Source: Pilatotrama ljubarskyi (taxonomy: Eukaryota; Basidiomycota; Agaricomycetes; Polyporales; Polyporaceae). Taken from it: a stretch of DNA of 64,000 bases. The stretch spans positions 204,596 through 268,595 of the forward strand of contig MU277708.1 of assembly GCA_022385805.1 (NCBI GenBank), written 5' to 3'. The notes under the pieces are model-generated. The model made no database searches. It saw nothing but the letters and a program-made list of their open reading frames with translations, and was not told where the DNA came from. A program made the position numbers and the translations under genes. Numbering within the stretch: position 1 is the stretch's first letter; every line of letters starts with the position of its first letter. This document shows positions 23,501 through 36,099 of the stretch, piece by piece.

Positions 23501-23827
23501 CTTGTCTGCAGTACTGAAGAGCGTCTCGGTAAGTCCCCGTACGCTGGGAGTGGTGGGACTACTGACGATGGCGCTTTGTGAGGTCGGCTAGGTGCCCGAT
23601 GTCTTTCTCCGCCGCCTGTCCTATATGACTGTCCTGCGCATGAGCCTGGCGCGTCGTTTGATCAAGCAGCCCCGGACGCGATGCTTCCGGGTTCTGAGTG
23701 CGCGGGCGAGACGACGCTACCTGCTCAAAATGTCTTCGCAGTGTGCTATGAGCTGCCGCTTGAGGCGTTCATCCTGCCGGGCCTTGGGGACGAGGGAGTA
23801 TACGAGGGATTCGAGGGCGTCAGACAT
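20529..23827 (-). CDS. GCP3: Gamma-tubulin complex component 3 (Spc98/Alp6 type)
   Basis: Core subunit of the gamma-tubulin complex that nucleates microtubules at the spindle pole body. GRIP1 region: ILRDTLYLLQGISGKYVQF, then RALIHRLAEVGHLYQRVDAF. Mid-region: SRPFFATLHKWLFSGELYDP. GRIP2 region: LLLGYGDFADQLMDTL, GWDVFTLEYKVDAPIDTVLD and MKYLKLFNHLWKVKRVE, which match GCP3 rather than GCP2, then AEMIHFIRQLESY. The end RFLGIRLSFTDFY is the usual C-terminal signature, with stop at 20529-20531. Upstream exons read MSDALESLVYSLVPKARQDE (ATG at 23827), then STLRFTNLLSRLLEQ joined by an intron to VRKPVLLRKHASLQFLYTL. The join between the first exon (donor about 23719) and the next, around 23500-23700, is not resolved. 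Confidence 0.9.
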
Positions 23828-24499
23828 GGCGGGTCATGGTCATGGGCAAGTGCCGGTGTGGCTGGGTCGCGTCGACGCGACGCGCGACTCGCAGCCACCC
23901 ACGCGTCGCCACCGCACACAGACATGTCGCTCACTCAACGTTTTCTCGCTTACTTCGTTTCATGAAGCTCAGGAATCCATAGACGTCTATCGCGTACACC
24001 ATACAGCTGCCCATTCCGCAGACTGATGTGAGGCACTGTCCATACCACTGTCGTCGCGAAGCGCGCGTGAACTCGGAGGAGGAAACGAACCGCGGTTGAA
24101 CTCGCACGAACCATACGTCCGTGAGCGTTATCGTGCAGGTTCTCAAGCCTATGTTTACCAACGAATATGTGCGCGACAATGCGCGTTCTTTCGGGCGCTG
24201 TGGCTGCAAGAGAGAGCTGTAAAGGAGTGAATTGTGGTTGAGTGGCTGGGTGAGGCAGAAGGGTGCAGGGTTCCGGAAGCGGTCGTCATCGTGCGAGTCG
24301 CGTCGCCTGCCCTCAGTGTCATCGACATCCCCGCACCTCGCCCTCTTTCGTCAATCTCTCCCTCTCCGACTAGCTCCTCCGCTCGTCCGCCCGGCCCAGC
24401 TCGCACCTGATCTTATTTCTGCTGCACGCTCCCTTCTGACTAGCCTGGCCTTGCCGATCGCCCTGGGGCCGTCCCAGGCATTCTAACGACCCTCACGAC
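23828..24499. promoter_or_regulatory. Divergent promoter GCP3 / IQGAP
   Basis: 672 bp between the starts of two cytoskeletal genes. The right half is pyrimidine-rich (CT runs before 24500), a common promoter feature in these fungi. No gene seen. Confidence 0.45.
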
Positions 24500-27400
24500 A
24501 TGGACAGATCAGACTCCACCTCCTCGTCCGGCTCGACCAGAGTGCGGCACAACTCGGCCTTGGAGTCTGGCCAGTTTGCGTACCAGAGGGCGCTGCTCGA
24601 GCGCACTTCGTCTCGGACTGGCACTCTTTCTCGGACCGGCTCACAGTCGCGCAACACTATCCTGGCCACACCCACCCCAACAGGTAATGCTGGCCAGAAC
24701 TCTCCGTCTCCCGCTCCGAATGCCACTCGGAGGTGGACGCCTACCCATCGCGTAGGAGGCAGCTTGGACATCAGTGCTGTGCGAGGCAAGTGGGAGGAGC
24801 GGGCCCGGTCTGCTGAGGATGCCGCCTCATCCTCCTCCCCGACCCGTCCGCTCGCCGACAGGACGCGATCCGATGGCTTGACCTCCTCGCCGACCCGTCC
24901 TGCATTTTACAGCCCGTCACGGTCGCGCTCTATCGACAGATTCGCCTTCCCTCCGGCTTCGCCCTCACCTACACGACCCTCCGGTCCGGGACAGTACGAC
25001 TACTCTCCTACCCCGCCATCCAAGAGGCATACTATGCCTGCGCCGATCATTGCTTCGCCGCTCTCGCCGAACACCACCGGGGTCACCGTCGAGAATCTCG
25101 ATTCCCCGACCGCGAACTCATTCTCCACACCGACCCCTCAGCGCATCCACCTCCCGGTCTCTACCCCGCTGCAATCATCATCCATCGCCGCGGTCCGGAA
25201 CCTGGGCAGCTATGCGCAGACCTCTGATTCCCCGTCTTACTCCCCTTCTTCGCGAATACGTCGCTCGAACACCTTGGAGAGCATCAACCCGAGCTCGACC
25301 GGCTCGTCGGTCTCCTCGGAGAACTCTGCGCCCTCGATCAACACATCGCAGACATCCGTACCCACCTCTCCAGACGCGTCCACCACTTCGCTCAGACGGA
25401 GACCGACTTCGCTATATGGGGCCGACCGAGATACGGCGGTCCCTTCACCGGACAGGCTCTCCCGCCGTCCCCTCTCGAGCCTCGGCATGTCGCGTGCTTC
25501 CTCATCCTCTCCCGACAAGCGTCCAGGGTCTACGAGTGTCCCTCCATCTCCGTCTACGGCTACATCATCCAGCCCGATGTTCCCAACGCAGTACCGCAGC
25601 TCTTTTATGGCCAAGAAGCGCGGGCTAGACCATTTGGGCACCGGACAGTCCGTCCGGCGTTTGGAACGCATCGCGAGCGGCGACGCGCCAGACGATTGGC
25701 CCGGATCAGCAGTCCCGCAAGACGAACTGCCGCCACCGCCTTCCCCCGACCGCCTCAGCCGCAGAGAGGAGCGATCATACCGCACGCGCGACTGGGGCCA
25801 GCCCTCCCCCGAGCGCCGGCCCCTCCCCCAGCTCCCGCCCGAGCCGCGCGCGGACCCGCCCAAGCAGGAGCTCGTGATCCCGAGCGTGATGAACGCGGAC
25901 GACGTCGCGGGGATCCCGCGTCGAAAACGGCTCCTGCGCGACACGATCCCGAGCAATGCGCCGCTGCCGTCGTCGAGGCTCACACGCGGGCTCTGGGCGG
26001 ACGTCCAACGGCACCTGATACAGGCGTACGAGTACCTGTGTCACGTTGGGGAAGCGAAGGAGTGGATCGAGGGGTGTTTGGGCGAGGAGTTGCCTTTCGG
26101 TGTCGTGGAGATGGAGGAGCAGTTGCGGAATGGGGTTGTTTTGGCGAAGTTGGTGAGGGTGTTCCAGGGCGAGGCGGCGGTGCGCCGGATTTATGAGGTA
26201 TGTGTCGATGCGAGGTGAGTGATTGTGTGGTAGGCTGATTGGGAGTTGCGTTCAGGCGCCGAAGCTCGACTTCCGGCACTCTGATAACATCAACCATTTC
26301 TTCGTGTTCGTTCGTTATGTCGGCCTTCCGGAGGTATGTCGCTCTGTGCTCAGCTATTATGCGTTACCGACTGACGCGACACAGGGTTTTATCTTTGAGC
26401 TCACGGACTTATACGAGAAGAAGAACTTGCCAAAGGTCATCTACTGTATACACGCCCTCAGGTAAGAATGCCATTCGTCCGTGATTAGCTTGAATGCGCT
26501 GACAGAGGTGCCAGTCACTTGCTTGCTCGTCGTGGGTTGGCTCGCAGGATTGGCAACCTCGTCGGTCATCTGCAGTTCTCCGATGACCAGCTGCAGAAGA
26601 CGCAGCGAGGGCTCAAGGAGGCCGGCGTGCCGATGCCTAACTTCGGCAACGTCGGACGGGAGCTGGCCAAGGAGATCAACGAGGAGCCTGAAGAAGAGCC
26701 TGAGACGGAGGATGAGAGTACGCTCCTCCCTTTCCGCGCCCTCTGGACCTCCCAGATTCTCACTGACTGTTGGTCTTACAGGACGTGACAGGCTCCTGCT
26801 GGAGTGCGAAGACTCTGTAATCGAGTTGCAGGCGACGGCTAGAGCTTTCTTGGTGCGCAAGGCGCAAGCGACCCAACGCGCTCGTCTCCGTCTAGCCGAG
26901 CGGTATGTACCCAAGCTCCAGGCCATCTGTCGCGCGGCGCTTGTAAGGAGACGGCTGCAACAAGACAGGAAGCAAGTCGCGGACCTCAAGCCCTGGGTGC
27001 TCGCTCTGCAGGCGCACGCGCGCGGCCTCCTCGTCCGCCGGCAGTGGAAGCAGCACCTCCGCCAGATCAGGTCCTCCGTACCGTTCATCGTCAAGGTGCA
27101 GGCGCAGTCGCGCGGCGCGCTCCAGCGGCGCAGGTTCCAGAAGCTGAAGGCGGCGATCCGGAGCTGCAAGATGTCCGTGGTTAAGCTGCAGTCTATGGCG
27201 CGTGCGCGCATCGCGCAGCGCAGCCACAAGGAGATCGCGAAGGAATTCGCGCGGCCCGTGGTGATGGAGAACATTGTCGCTCTGCAGGCGCATGCGCGTG
27301 GGGCTCTCCAACGCGTGCGGCTTGCTCGTCAGCACGCCCTCCTCGCGCGTGCTGAGCGCGGAGTCGTCGGCTTGCAGGCCCAGGTCAGGGGAGTCTTGAT

Positions 27401-30400
27401 ACGCAGGCGGGTTAGGACGCAGCTCGCTAAGCTGGAAGACGTCACGGACGTCGTGGTCCGCATCCAGGCCGCCGTCAGAACCTACCTCGCGAGAAAGCGT
27501 CTCCTGAACCTCATCCGGAGCCTGCGCAAGGCGACGCCTGCCCTAATTGGTCTACAGGCTGTCGCACGAGCGAAGCTCGCCCGCCAGCAGCACCAAGAGA
27601 TGCACCGCGCTTTGGCTCAGGTCACGGTCGTGCAGGCAGTGGGCGGCTTCCAAGCGCGTGCCCGCGCCGCGCTCGCTCGTTCGCGGCACCAGGAGCAAGT
27701 GAAGAAGCTCGAGTTCGTCGAGCCGGACGTGGTGGGTTTCCAGGCGGTCGCCCGCGGCTACATCGTCCGGCTCGAATGGCACGCGTGGCGGGACTTTTTG
27801 CGCAACAGCCACCCACAGGCGACGATCCTGCAGGCGCTGCTCCGCGGGGTGCTCCAGCGGCGCAAGTTCCGCGAGAAGATGGCGTACTACCGCTCGAACC
27901 TGGACAAGATCGTGCAGATTCAGTCGCTGTTCCGCGCAAAGGAGACGCGCGAGCAGTACCGCCAACTCACGCTTGGCACGAACGTCACCGTCGGCACGAT
28001 CAAGAACTTTGTGCACCTGCTGGACGACTCGGAGGCGGACTTCCAGGAGGAGATCAAGGTCGAGCGGTTGCGGCAGGAGGTCGTGAAGCGCATCCGCGAG
28101 AACCAGGCGCTCGAGCATGACGTGAGCGAGCTCGACGTCAAGATCGCGCTCGTGGTGCAGAACGTCAAGAACTTCGAGGAGCTCGTCAAGGCCAAGCGTA
28201 GGCTGGGCACTGACAGTGCAGCGATCCACGCCGCTCGGGCGTCGGTACTCGCCGCGCACGGCGATCCGTTCGCGAGTCCGAGCACGCTGGATCGTACTGC
28301 GAAGAAGAAGCTCGAGTTGTACCAGCAGCTGTTCTACGTACTCCAGACGGACGGCAAGTACTTGACGCGTCTGTTTGCCAAGCTTTCTGCGGAAGACAAT
28401 TGGGAGAAGAACCGCAAGCTGCTCGAGCGCGTGGTCCTGACGCTGTTCGGCTATGGCCAGGCGCCTAGGGAGGAGTATCTTCTGCTGAAGTTCTTCCAGG
28501 TTAGTGGTGCGGATGGACGTAGATTGACCGGACTGACTGACGTATCTTCTCTTCAGACCGCCGTTCAGGAGGAGGTGGCCGCAGCGAACAGCGTGGATGA
28601 CATCATCCGCGCGCACCCGTCCTTCATCAACGTTGCGGTCCACTACTTGCGGCCCAAGCAGACGACGTACATCCGCGAGACACTCCAGGGAGTCATCCGC
28701 GAAGTCATCAATGCTGAGGACCTCGACTTAGAAACGGATCCCTGCGTGGTCAGTAGGATCGGTAGGATTGCGGTGACATATTACTGACTTGCACCCGTTA
28801 GATCTACCGCATAAGGACTGATCTGGAAGAGATGAGATCCGGCGTGCCCAGCAACAGGCCTAAGGACGTCACTTTCCAGCAGGCTCTGCATGATCCGGAT
28901 ACACGGGCAGAGTACATCCGACGTAAGCCATGGTTCATCCAGGAACTACAGAAACTAACTGTCTGGACAAATAGACTTGCAGGTCCTCCAGTGGTGGACA
29001 GAAGAGTTCGTACGGGTGATCACATCATCGCTCCATCGAATGCCCTACGGGATGCGCTACATGGCTCGCGAGATGCTCAACGCCGTGAAGGTTAGCTTAT
29101 TCATATACTGTACAACGGTATCGGAAAAGGCTGATCTCGAGTTTGCACTGCAGAGCAAGTTCCCCGAAGCCCCCGCAGAGGCTTGTGCCGCCTGCGTCGC
29201 CAGATTGGTGTATTATCGTTATATCAACCCGGCGATCATGTATGTGGTAGTGCATGCCTGGGTTCTACGCGCGTCTAACGCTCATATAGCACGCCGGAGA
29301 CGTTTGACATCGTGTCTACCACTGTCGATATCGCCTCACGGAAGAACCTCGCGCAAATCTCCAAGATGCTGACTCAGATCACGAGTGGCGCTGAGTTTGA
29401 CGACGAGAATCCTTCGTACATCCCTGTCAATGGCTATGTCCGGAAGAGCATTGCTCAGATCTCCGCCTGGCTCCTTGAAGGTGCCGTCTCCGGAGCTTGA
29501 TGCACAGCCTTGAGCTGACAAAAAGTCCAGTCGCGAATGTCTCCGACGCGGAGACGGAGTTCCATGCACACGAATTCCTTGACGCCACCATTCAGCCAAG
29601 ACCGATATGGATCTCGCCAAACGAAGTGTACTCAATGCACACACTCTTGTCACAACAACTGGATACCCTCGTGCGTTGAAACGTTCGCATATGCTGCATG
29701 CGCTGACGTCACTCGATAGGCTCCCTCTCGTGATGATACCCTCCGTGTCATTCTGACGGAGTTGGATGGCGTTCCAAACGTTGGCAATGATGAACTGAAC
29801 GAGGCGCGAGACACGGCCATAGAACTGCAGCTCTCTAACCGATTCGCTCGCGTGAAAGGTCAGTCCCCCCTTACGTTTGATTTGACTTGATCTGATTTCG
29901 CCGTCAGATCCACGAGCGGATGAGAAGGCGTTGTGGGTACAAGCGAAGAGAGCTGTGCTCGCGATCCTGCGCGTTCAGCCTGCCAAGGACCTCGTGGAGT
30001 CGCTTATGCAGCCCGTGACAGACGAGCACGAATTTGTCTGGGAAGAGATCCTCGAGGAGATGGAAAAGGACCAGCTGCGCCACCAAAGACGAATGCCATC
30101 GACAACAGGTGCCGACTCGGCCTACCGGTTGGAGGACATCCGATCGTAAGCACCTGCATGCCTTTTTTTGCGTACATTCTAAGACGTCACTTGTCCAGTA
30201 TGACTTTCCGTGAAGTCAAGGCGCACGCTATCTACTTCTTACTTGAGCTCGAGAAGCAGGGGAAGATCACCCGCATGGACGGATACCAAGGCATACTCAA
30301 CGCGATCGCTGGCGATGTCCGTAGCAAGAACAGGCGCCGAGTTCAACGTGTGCACGAGAAGGAAAGCTTGGAGCAGTCGCTCAAGCACCTGGCAGAGCGA

Positions 30401-30971
30401 AAGAAATACTTCGAAGAGCAGATCCGCCAATACCACGACTATGTCGAGACGGCCATGAACACAATGCAGCGTGGCAAAGGGTGTGTATCGCCCCTTCCCG
30501 GTCTGGCTTCTCATCTCATACGCTATCTCTAGCAAACGGCGATTACTTCCGTTTACGCAGCAGTACTTCCACATGCGCGAGCTGCAGAAGGCAGGCAAAA
30601 TGCCGCAGTTCGGCTCGTACAAGTATAGCGCTCAACGCTTCTACGACAAAGGCATCTTGCTCTCCATCGAGAACTACTCGCCTCGGCAGTTTGACAAGCT
30701 CGACATTGTGCTCTCGTCGAACGCAGTCGGTGTCTTCACAATCGAGATCTTCAACCATACCCTGGGCATTACAAACCGTATGGCGACCGCCGATGTCAAG
30801 ATGGAGGATCTCTTGCAGGCCCAGTTCGAGGACCGCGCTTCCTTGGCGCTGTTCAATGGGCTTGCGAAGTTCAACCTTAATTTGTTACTCTGGCAGATTA
30901 ACAAGAAGTAAGTCACTGTTCCTCATATGGTCGTCCGCATGTACTCACAATGTCATAGGTTCTACCGGTAG
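24500..30971 (+). CDS. IQG1: IQGAP (Iqg1/Rng2-type) actomyosin ring scaffold
   Basis: Large scaffold that organises actin, myosin and calmodulin light chains in the cytokinetic ring. Exon 1 (24500-26197, 566 codons) holds an unusually long Ser/Pro/Thr-rich disordered leader of about 490 residues and the first half of the calponin-homology domain (LTRGLWADVQRHLIQAYEYL). The domain continues through LDFRHSDNINHFFVF and FELTDLYEKKNLPKVIYCI. Between about 26.8 and 27.95 kb lie 13 IQ-like repeats of the pattern xxxLQAxxRGxLxRR. Next come a helical linker (about 27.97-28.2 kb), a RasGAP-related domain (YQQLFYVLQTDGKYLTRLFA to RYINPAIM and TPETFDIV), and RasGAP_C (FYDKGILLSIENYSPRQFDK). The last junction gives NKKFYR and TAG 30969-30971. 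The protein is roughly 1,800 residues with several short introns. It is divergent from GCP3. Confidence 0.94.
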
Positions 30972-31188
30972 CGTTTGTATGTCCAAACTGCTTTGCTCAC
31001 GACCAACTTCATGACCTCACGGCTATCATACTCTCGTACTTATTTGCCCTCACACATTCACATGTACCGATACGCTGAAGCGCAACCATCCTCGATGTAT
31101 CATGGCGTTCATTCATCTGTCCTGGACTTGCTTCATTGCTACAATACATCCTTTCTCCGGTGCTTCTACACAAACAGTTATGCTACAT

Positions 31189-33696
31189 TCAAAGCGTGAA
31201 ACGGAAATCCGGGTGACGATCTCCAATAGGCGCACGCGTCTTGCCCGAGTCCCAGAGCTCCTGGTACTTGGTCAGGTTGTCCTGTCTACGTCCCTGTGCG
31301 CGGGCGCGGTTCTCCCAGATGCAGTACATACTACGAGGGGATGATTAGCTGAAGCCCTCGTACCGCACGACCAACTTACACGTTGCAGAACATCGCGACC
31401 CAAGCGACGACGACAAAAGCCAGGGTGATGCTATGACCGCGGATGTACGTCGGTGCTTGTGTGGAGTCATAGGTAAAGGTCGCCACGAATCCCCTATTAA
31501 TCCACGGTCAGTGCCATGTGAGTACAAGCCTCGCAGGCAGTTCAGTGACGTACCCGCAATTCGCGACAGCGAGCTGAAGGGCAACGGCAGTCGCTTTCTT
31601 GTAGTGGCCAGCGCTATTGTTGGGCAAAATGGACAGCATGCACGGCCCGCACGGGTAGCTGAGCAGACAGTCAACATGGTGTACGGTCGGTAGAGATTGT
31701 TGAGGATCGCGACTCACATTCCCGTCGCCATCAGGAACACTACAAGTAAAGTCAGTACCCTTCCAAAACCGTCGAACAACGTCCGCTTACCTGCCACGTA
31801 GCGCTGCGCATTTGTGTGAGCGGCGATGGCCAGGATATATCCTACGACCAAGAGCTTGTAAGTCGCTCAGCAACTCGCAAGAAGGATTGCAATATCCTAC
31901 CAGCCATGGTGATCGGGAGGAACATGAGTATGAAGGGCCCGCGCCACTTCAGCCGGTCACTGGCAATCGCGACTACCACTGTGAGTACGACTGCAGGCAC
32001 GTATGGCGGAACTGTAACATCAGAGTGTTCGGTGAGTATCTTGGCTGTCCAGGTCTCTTCGGTAGCAATCGTACCAGTGTGAAGTTGTGCCTGTCCCCCG
32101 GAGTAGCCAAGTCCTGCCACAATTGTAGGCCTGGAGATGGACGTCAGACGGGACACAGTGGCCGTTCGGATACCTGTGACTCACAGGAACAGGGAGAAGG
32201 AGTAGAGGCTGATGATGATGCCCATGTACGCGATAGCCGTCATCCAGACTTGCGGGTCTTTGACACCTGAGGGAACGGAGCTGTAGTTCGATATATGCGA
32301 TGACTTAGGGGAGTACTACTCCTACCTCTCATGACTTCTCCCCATTCGAACTGCTCGTCTTCCTGATTGAGAACGAGAGCCTCTTCTGTACGGACTTCCA
32401 CCTTGACTTCGCTGGCCTTCTCCGCGTCGCCCTGGTCAGCGGTCGTGATGCGCTGAGACGGTTCGGATAGTGGGGCGGTCATTGTTACTCCGTATGATGC
32501 GCGAAGACGAGTCACTACAAGCCTCGTGAGTCCATCGTTATATGGGTAGGGCGAGGCAGGCACTAACGAGCAAATTCGCGCTCTTCTTCGGTGAAAAACT
32601 TGGCAGACGCAACGTCTGCTGGGAGAAAAAGCATGGAGGTGAGCGCGATAATCACCGTTGCAATGCCTTCGAGGATGAAGATCCATCGCCATCCAGCAAG
32701 CCCGCCCACACCGTCCATCCTGATGATGGCGGTGGCCAGAAGACCTGCGCAAGATATGAGCTTGTGTAGACCTCGCCGAACACTTCATATACCTCCGAAA
32801 GCTCCGGAGAGCGAGGCACTCGCATAGAAGATGCCAACCCTTGTCGTTCCAGTGGTCAGCCGCTGCGAAGGCAGTTCTCCCAGATTGCCGCCTTACCGTT
32901 GCTGGAGCTCGTGGCGCTTGTAGAGCGTGCTGAGATAGAGCATCTTCCATGCGCGGTCAGAGCTATTCGCAGGTCCATGGACTAACTGGACTCACAATCC
33001 CCGGCAGCAGTCCTCCTTCGCAAAAGCCAAGGAAGAAGCGGATTGCCAAAAGTCCGCTGAAGTTGTGCACAAGGCCGCTGAGTGTCGTCACCGTCCCCCA
33101 CAGCGCGACAAGGAAAGGGAGCCAGCGACTCGGCTTGAACTTCTTCAACACCCAGTTCGAAGCTATAACAGATCTTATCAATACCATCCTCGTCAATGAG
33201 ACGGAGGACGCTCACGGAGCTCAACAAGGATGTATCTATAGTTGTTCAGTAAGCGTCATGTAAGGGAAGGGTGCTACTAAGGACGTACGAGACGTAAAAG
33301 ACTGTTGATGGAGGGTCGCGCATGAGCGTGTGATACACAGTGAGACCGTTAAATAGGCTAGAACGCACTGGTGAGGGCGATATTGAACTGGTTACCGTGG
33401 AGATGGGTGTCTCGTTCGAGGCCCGCAATCCTATGAAAGCCTTGTTCAGAGGGCATGCAAAGGATCGGGGTAACCAGCTCACCTCGCATTGCCTATGTTC
33501 GTTCTATCGATGAAGTTCGCTAGCCAGAGCTGCGTACGGAGCGTATATACTGTCAGACAAGTGACTTGCGTCTTAGGACCGACTCGCGATCGCGATAACT
33601 CACCAATGCCAGAGGTGGTAAGACATGGATATCTAGCTTCCACAGGACCCTCCTCGTGAGGGCCTTGGCGTGCTCCTTCTCCTGCAGGGTAGCCAT
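31189..33696 (-). CDS. MFS transporter, allantoate/nicotinate permease type (anion:cation symporter, Dal5/Tna1 family)
   Basis: Twelve-helix plasma-membrane permease; in fungi the family imports organic anions and vitamins such as allantoate, nicotinate and pantothenate, and the substrate here is unknown. Start ATG 33694-33696 is chosen because its frame has an upstream stop and reads KALTRRVLWKLDIHVLPPLA. After an intron follows LWLANFIDRTNIGNAR, the classic first-helix segment. Further exons give FLGFCEGGLLPGI (helix 4 motif), RLRASYGVTMTAPLSEPS and GVKDPQVWMTAIAYMGIIIS. A junction between about 32.03 and 32.08 kb gives AQLHTVPPYVPAVVLTVVVA, then SDRLKWRGPFILMFLPITMA. The cytosolic tail ends near DRHPDFRFTL, stop 31189-31191. 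Many very short exons. Convergent with IQGAP (217 bp). Confidence 0.87.
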
Positions 33697-34979
33697 CGTG
33701 CAGTCCTCTCGACGTCAAAGGCTCCGGATCTTCCTTCGAATCGACAGGGGGCCCGAGGGAACGGGTGGGCAACAGCAAGACGGGCGAGGGGCGAAGTCCT
33801 CATCGACACGGCAATGTACTAGTTATATCCGGCTCACTTGAGCCTCGACGGAGGCCGCGCCGACCCGTATCTGCCATGGACAGGCACCGGTCCCAGGCAT
33901 ATCCCGTTACCTGCTCCCTCGGATGAGGCTACGCAACGCTTTACCTCACCAACGGGTCGGTCACAAGCACTGGGAAAGAGCTTGATCCCGATCCTAGCGA
34001 ACGTAAACACCTCCGGTACGAGCGGACAAGAGGAACAGACCTGGATCGGGTACTCAGCTGACCTGCCGGTGGTGCAAAGAGCTCGAGTCGTCGCCGAAGA
34101 TTGATGGAATTGGGGTAGGCACAGCTGAGACGACTCGCGCGATACATTCGATCACCTGTGCGGTCCGCGGTGCAACGGTCATGAGACGTAGGTCTCGATA
34201 CAGCTAACCCCTATAGTGTGCTCACGGTTATAACAGCAGCTATCTCCCTGCATCCACTGCGGCCCAGACAGATCACGATGTATACGCCACTTGTGCCACA
34301 TTTCTCTGGGGCGGAACCATATGACTAGAAGCGGGTACTCGCAGTGACGGTTGACCGGCCCAGAGTAGAGCTCACAGCAGTGCAAGACGTTGCAATCAGC
34401 AGACTCAGCTGGACAGTGTGGTTAACGAGGAGGCGGCAGCAAATACAGTACTTGCACCTGAGTGGTTTGCAGCAGGCCTAGGAACATCGCGACGGTCTTG
34501 GGATGACTATATGTTGCACGGCGGCGGCGGACATAAGGGCACTTAATCGAGATGACACCCGGCATTTCGAGCCTCATATTCAGTAGAAGGTCCCAGAGGT
34601 ACCACACGGTCGGTTTGGAGGTGAAGGAAACATGGTGAACGATGCGATTACTGGGTGTAAGATGGGTGTCGCCGTATATCGTTGACGTACTATAGTATAC
34701 GTCGCAATGGAGCAGCGTACAGCGGCGCACGTGCCTCAATCCGCCCAGTGCACTATGTCGAGCTGGCGTCGTATAGTACAGTGAGCATTACAGTATGATA
34801 CAGTAGGAATGATCAGAAATAGCATGCGTGAGAGTGCGATGGAAAGATCCGTCACCACAAACTCCTCGAGACGCTCAGGGGAATGTCCACGATGTCCGAA
34901 AGAACAACACACAGGAATAACCGAGAGTCAGAATCCCGGACAGGCGTATCCGTGGGTATCAGGTATGGGGTGCGTCACT
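33697..34979. other. Intergenic, 1.3 kb between peroxidase and MFS genes
   Basis: No gene supported. Frames at 33838-34104 (plus) and 34422-34739 (minus) have no recognisable motif. The sequence near 34.66-34.81 kb contains repeated TATAGTA/CAGTA words, possibly a decayed element. Confidence 0.45.
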
Positions 34980-35764
34980 TCATAGGTCTGGCTTCGGGGA
35001 CTCCTCGCTCTCCACGCTCGAAATGGACCGCACTCCTGAGAAGATCTCCTTGAGACCCGTCTGGTGCGAAGGCCCACGCCAACCGTCAGGCAACCTCTCC
35101 TCGCCCAGCCATTGTTCCAAGAATGACTTCGGCACTACGAGCTCGTCCGGAACCGTCTCGTCGGGGATAAGGCTCTGAGAAGCCACATCGGAGCCGCGAA
35201 CGCCAAAGACTTCCATGATGAGATCGAGCTCGCCCTTAGAAACCAGACTTTGCAGGGCATGGAGCGGTGGTGATGACGCCTGTCGCGTGACTTGTGCTTG
35301 GGTCAAGTCCTTGAGAGAGAGGTAGTTCGTCGACGAGGTCTCCAGCAGCTGCCGCAGCAGGGCCACGTCGACATTGATGGGCGCGTACTTCTCCCCCGGT
35401 GCCGCATCCGCGTGGACGAGTGAGCCGTCATGCTCTACGAGGTTGTGAACAGCTAGGTCATGAAGGTCCAGCTTCCCCTTGGTTCCACATCTCGCCACAC
35501 CTCCATACGCGAGGAGGGCGGCGAACACAGGGGAGAGCCCGTACACCTCCTGAATGGCACTGGAAAGTTGAGTCGCCGTCAGCCCACGGCCGTCGCGCGG
35601 CCTGTACACGGCAGTCAGCATGCGGCGTGCCCGAGTCTGTAACGATACACTCACAAGTAGCCATGGTTCGCAAGGGCATTAAGGGCAGGGCAGGGCGATC
35701 GGCTATCGCCAGGAGTAGCCGGGCAGTAGGGATGGTCGTTGTGGGCAGAACAGGCGGTAGACAT
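34980..35764 (-). CDS. Heme-thiolate peroxidase (chloroperoxidase / unspecific peroxygenase family), probably intracellular
   Basis: Peroxidase_2 family enzyme that uses H2O2 to oxygenate or halogenate organic substrates. Two exons (35655-35764 and 34980-35601) sum to 732 nt, giving 243 aa, the size of the short subfamily. The proximal heme ligand is Cys25 in RSPCPALNALANHGYLPRDG, the conserved PCP motif; the intron falls inside this segment. The second conserved site is the acid-magnesium motif EHD in HNLVEHDGSLVHAD. The N-terminus (MSTACSAHNDHPY) has no signal peptide, unlike secreted peroxygenases. The tail after about residue 220 is Ser/Glu-rich. It is on the same strand as the MFS gene downstream and the WW/FF gene upstream but is a separate unit. 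Substrate unknown. Confidence 0.88.
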
Positions 35765-36099
35765 GATGGTCGTGGGGAGTCGTAAACAGAAGGGAGGGGT
35801 GAATGGGTGGTGGGTGGTGGGGTCTCGCTACTTATACAGCCGCGGCTGATGCTGTGGGTCCACCGCGTTCTCTCATCAGGATTTGCCCGCGGCAGGCGCT
35901 CAGGCCACAACTGCGCAAGTCGACAATAGCAGGTGGCCCTGCTCCTGTACCGCACCACTCGATATTGGCCCGCAGCACGTCAACGAAGAACGCTTGCCAC
36001 AGCATCTGCCGCTCAACCCCGGTGTAACCGACGAGCTGCGGGGGGAAATCCAACACAAACGAGAATACAATGATTACGAAACAGCCGTTGAATACAAGG
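35765..36099. other. Spacer between WW/FF gene 3' end and peroxidase start
   Basis: 335 bp holding the peroxidase promoter. A short run of TGGGTGG-like repeats lies near 35801-35820. Nothing else seen. Confidence 0.5.

Noticed and set aside
33697..33790. Longer N-terminus of the MFS gene from an ATG at about 33.78 kb
   Set aside because: It is in another frame; the chosen frame has a stop just before ATG 33694-33696.
31189..35764. Biosynthetic cluster (MFS pump plus peroxidase)
   Set aside because: No core biosynthetic enzyme lies nearby, the flanking genes are housekeeping, and the permease is of the nutrient-uptake Dal5 type.
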